From JAMOBE01 sp039908285 (lineage in GTDB: Bacteria; Pseudomonadota; Alphaproteobacteria; Rhodospirillales; Rhodospirillaceae), in contig JAMOBE010000137.1 of NCBI GenBank assembly GCA_039908285.1, positions 1 to 7,358 of the forward strand: a stretch of 7,358 nucleotides of DNA. Reading direction: 5' to 3'. Every line of letters starts with the position of its first letter. Within the stretch, counting starts at the first letter, position 1. The notes under the pieces are model-generated. The model was given only the letters and a program-made list of their open reading frames with translations, ran no database searches and was not told the DNA's origin. This document shows positions 5,083 through 7,358 of the stretch, piece by piece. The translations under genes and the position numbers were made by a program.

Positions 5083-7239
5083 ATGGCCCAGCTTCTGCTC
5101 GAGATCCTCTCCGAGGAAATTCCCGCCCGCATGCAGGCCCGCGCCGCCGAGGACCTGAAGCGCATGGTTACCGAGGGCCTGGTCAAGAACGGCCTGGAGC
5201 CGAAGGACCCCCGCGCCTTCGTCACCCCGCGCCGGCTGACGATGACCGTCCATGAACTGCCGACCGCCCAGCCCGATGTCTCCGAGGAGCGGCGCGGCCC
5301 CCGGGTCGATGCGCCGGAGCCGGCGATCCAGGGCTTTCTCAAGGCCAATGGCATCACCCTCGATCAGGCGGAGAAGCGGACCACCCCCAAGGGGGACTTC
5401 TACTTCGCCGTGATCCACAAGAAGGGCCGCGCCACCGCCGACGTCATCCGCGACGTGATCGAAGAGGTGATGGCCGGCTTCCCCTGGCCCAAGTCCATGC
5501 GCTGGGGCGCCGCTGGCGCCACGCGTTTGGGCGCCGCTGGCGCCACCCGCTGGGTGCGGCCGATCCAAAGCATCCTCTGCGCCTTCAACAAGGAGGTGGT
5601 GCCGGTCCGCTTCGCCGGCGTCGAGGCCGGCGACATGACCGAGGGGCACCGCTTCCTCGGGCCGATCACCTTCCCGGTGCGGGGGTTCACCTGCTATGAG
5701 CGGGGCCTGCGCGAGGCCTTCGTGCTGCTCGACCCCGAGGAGCGGAGCCGCGTCATCGCCAGTGGCGCCGCGGACCTGGCCGCCGCCGAGGGGCTGACGG
5801 TGAAGCCCGACGGGGGATTGCTGGCCGAGGTCATCGGCCTCGTCGAGTGGCCGGTGGTTCTCATGGGCCGCATCGACGACGCCTTCATGGACGTGCCGGC
5901 GGAGGTGCTGACCACCGCCATGCGCACTCACCAGAAGTACTTCTCCCTGCTGAGGGCCGATGGCTCGCTGGCGCCGCGCTTCATCGTCGTCTCCAACATG
6001 GTGACGAAGGACGATGGGCGCGCCATCGTCGCCGGCAACGAGCGGGTGCTGCGGGCGCGTCTGTCGGACGCCAAGTTCTTCTGGGATCAGGACCGTCGGC
6101 ACACCCTGGAAAGCCGGCTGCCGACCCTGGGCGGGCGCATCTTCCACGCCAGGCTCGGCACCATGGCCGACAAGGTGGAGCGGGTGCGAAAGCTGGGCGT
6201 GGCGCTGACCGAGTTCCTGCCGGACACGCCGTCGGGACTGGTGGAGCGGGCGGCGCTCCTGTGCAAGGCCGATCTCTCCTCGGGCATGGTGGGCGAGTTC
6301 CCCGAGCTGCAGGGCATCATGGGGCGCTACTACGCCCGTCACGATGGCGAGCCGGAGGCGGTGGCCGACGCCATCGCCGAGCACTATTCGCCCCTCGGCC
6401 CCAACGACGCCTGTCCCACCAGGCCGGTGAGCGTCATCGTCGCCCTCGCCGACAAGATCGACACCCTGGTGGGCTTCTGGGCCATCGACGAGAAGCCCAC
6501 CGGCTCGAAGGATCCCTTCGCCCTGCGCCGCGCGGCGCTCGGCGTGATCCGGCTGATCATCGAGAACGGGCTGCGCCTCAACCTCCTCAAGGTGTTCCGG
6601 AGCGCCATGATGGGGCTTCGGGTGCAGAACCACGCCGGCGTGGTGGCCGGCATGCGGACGCGCGCAGAGGCCATGGGGATCGTCGGCACGCCGCCCGCCA
6701 GTTTCTACGAGTTCCCGGACCTGCTCGACTTCTTCGCCGACCGGCTCAAGGTGCACCTGCGCGAACAGGGTGTGCGCCATGACCTGGTTTCGGCGGTGTT
6801 CGCCCTCGGGGGGGAGGACGACCTGGTGCGCCTCCTGGCGCGGGTCGAGGCGCTCGGCCGCTTCCTTGGCACCGACGACGGCGCCAACCTGCTGGTGGCC
6901 TATCGCCGTGCCGCCAACATCGTGCGCATCGAGGAGAAGAAGGACGGGACCAGTCATGGCGGCGCCGTTGACGCCGGACTTCTCCGGCAGGACGAGGAGC
7001 GCACCCTGCTGACGGCCCTCGAGACCGTGGAGCGGGACTGCACCGCCGCCGTGACGAATGAGCGCTTTGACGGGGCCATGGGGGCGCTGGCGCGGCTGCG
7101 CCCACCGGTGGACGCCTTCTTCGACCGCGTCACGGTCAACTGCGGCGAGCCGGAACTGCGATCGAATCGCCTGCGCCTGCTGTCCCGGATCGGGGCGGCC
7201 ATGGGGGGCATTGCCGACTTTTCCAGAATCGAAGGCTAA
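5083..7239 (+). CDS. glyS: Glycine--tRNA ligase beta subunit
   Basis: GlyS binds and positions tRNA-Gly for the GlyQ catalytic subunit. The 718-residue product begins MAQLLLEILSEEIPARM, the standard N-terminus of the family (E. coli begins FLVEIGTEELP); the frame is open further upstream within glyQ, but ATG 5083 fits both homology and a gggag at 5069-5073. Recognised blocks are VTPRRLTMTVHELP (48-60), GHRFLGP (188-194), LVEWPVVL (253-260), THQKYFSLL (282-290), GNERVLRARLSDAKFFW (318-334), the HD-like YYARHDGE (416-423), DKIDTLVGFW (457-466) and SKDPFALRRAALG (475-487). The C-terminal DALR-type anticodon domain ends with VDAFFDRVTVN (676-686). At residues 142-157 an 8-residue block is duplicated in tandem, where E. 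coli has a shorter loop; this accounts for part of the excess over the roughly 690-residue norm. glyQ and ppdK flank it within 4 and 1 bases. Confidence 0.96.
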   Translation: MAQLLLEILSEEIPARMQARAAEDLKRMVTEGLVKNGLEPKDPRAFVTPRRLTMTVHELPTAQPDVSEERRGPRVDAPEPAIQGFLKANGITLDQAEKRTTPKGDFYFAVIHKKGRATADVIRDVIEEVMAGFPWPKSMRWGAAGATRLGAAGATRWVRPIQSILCAFNKEVVPVRFAGVEAGDMTEGHRFLGPITFPVRGFTCYERGLREAFVLLDPEERSRVIASGAADLAAAEGLTVKPDGGLLAEVIGLVEWPVVLMGRIDDAFMDVPAEVLTTAMRTHQKYFSLLRADGSLAPRFIVVSNMVTKDDGRAIVAGNERVLRARLSDAKFFWDQDRRHTLESRLPTLGGRIFHARLGTMADKVERVRKLGVALTEFLPDTPSGLVERAALLCKADLSSGMVGEFPELQGIMGRYYARHDGEPEAVADAIAEHYSPLGPNDACPTRPVSVIVALADKIDTLVGFWAIDEKPTGSKDPFALRRAALGVIRLIIENGLRLNLLKVFRSAMMGLRVQNHAGVVAGMRTRAEAMGIVGTPPASFYEFPDLLDFFADRLKVHLREQGVRHDLVSAVFALGGEDDLVRLLARVEALGRFLGTDDGANLLVAYRRAANIVRIEEKKDGTSHGGAVDAGLLRQDEERTLLTALETVERDCTAAVTNERFDGAMGALARLRPPVDAFFDRVTVNCGEPELRSNRLRLLSRIGAAMGGIADFSRIEG
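5506..5553 (+). repeat. In-frame 24-bp tandem duplication inside glyS
   Basis: Codons 142-149 (GAAGATRL) and 150-157 (GAAGATRW) are a direct repeat of period 24. Eighteen consecutive bases are identical (5505-5522 and 5529-5546), and only a few substitutions follow. Each copy also contains ggcgcc-gct-ggcgcc, an internal inverted repeat, so four ggcgcc hexamers lie in about 40 bases. The frame is preserved, and the flanking MRWG and WVRP motifs of the family are intact. Confidence 0.9.
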
Positions 7240-7240
7240 C

Positions 7241-7358
7241 ATGAAGGACGATGGTGTGATGAACAAGTGGGTATACACGTTCGGTGACGGGAAGGCCGAG
7301 GGCCGGTCGGCGATGAAGAACCTGCTGGGTGGCAAGGGGGCCAACCTGGCGGAGATGG
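7241..7358 (+). CDS. ppdK: Pyruvate, phosphate dikinase, N-terminal fragment (runs off window)
   Basis: PPDK interconverts pyruvate, ATP and phosphate with phosphoenolpyruvate, AMP and pyrophosphate in the cytosol. Only the first 39 residues are visible: the sequence MNKWVYTFGDGKAEGR followed by MKNLLGGKGANLAEM is the highly recognisable PPDK N-terminus at the start of the nucleotide-binding domain, while the phosphohistidine and PEP-binding domains lie outside the window. Two starts are possible. ATG 7241 has gaagg at 7231-7235 with a 5-base spacer. ATG 7259 would begin with the family-typical MNKWVY and has aagga at 7244-7248 with a 10-base spacer. I annotate the first because of better spacing. 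The start lies one base after the glyS stop, suggesting co-transcription and possibly translational coupling. Confidence 0.93.
   Translation, partial: MKDDGVMNKWVYTFGDGKAEGRSAMKNLLGGKGANLAEM

Noticed and set aside
3837..5357. Minus-strand open frame of 506 codons opposite the methyltransferase end, glyQ and glyS start
   Set aside because: It crosses the ends of three convincingly coding plus-strand genes, has no family motif and no plausible ribosome binding context.
4915..7344. Very long minus-strand open frame (809 codons) opposite glyS and the ppdK start
   Set aside because: It lies antisense to two certain genes, has a low-complexity His/Gly/Ala/Arg-rich composition and no recognisable motif. 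Long antisense frames are usual opposite GC-rich genes.

Overview
The window looks like an ordinary chromosomal housekeeping segment of a GC-rich alphaproteobacterium, most likely from the Rhodospirillales or a close relative. I infer this from the protein styles (MutY, long-chain polyprenyl diphosphate synthase, split-subunit glycyl-tRNA synthetase, PPDK), the very high G+C at third codon positions, and sigma70-like TTGAC promoters. No database search was possible, so the taxonomic placement is inference.

Layout. Bases 1-510 (+) hold the 3' half of mutY, with its [4Fe-4S] cysteines and the NUDIX-like 8-oxoG recognition domain. It converges with an extended-SDR, NAD-dependent epimerase/dehydratase-type gene (516-1451, -). 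The two stop codons sit inside one shared 8-bp hairpin. Bases 1452-2079 form a gene-free stretch. It contains a palindromic repeat cluster (1664-1839) with a perfect 70-bp tandem duplication, and a separate 24-bp perfect inverted repeat (1936-1988). A tRNA-Pro(CGG) gene follows (2080-2156, -), with its own promoter overlapping the stop codon of the next gene.

Bases 2199-3215 (-) encode a long-chain trans-polyprenyl diphosphate synthase (IspB/DdsA type), which makes the ubiquinone side chain. Its divergent neighbour (3325-4098, +) is a TrmN6-like N6-adenine methyltransferase. Next come glyQ (4161-5078), glyS (5083-7239) and the first 118 bases of ppdK (from 7241), all on + and separated by only 4 and 1 bases, so they are probably one operon.

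Functional theme: DNA repair (mutY), translation (tRNA-Pro, tRNA methyltransferase, glycyl-tRNA synthetase), quinone biosynthesis (ispB) and central carbon metabolism (ppdK). I do not see a new multi-gene system. What deserves a second look is small-scale: the two non-coding repeat structures next to the tRNA gene, an in-frame 24-bp duplication within glyS, an SDR protein whose catalytic tyrosine appears to be replaced by leucine, and a bidirectional hairpin spanning two stop codons.
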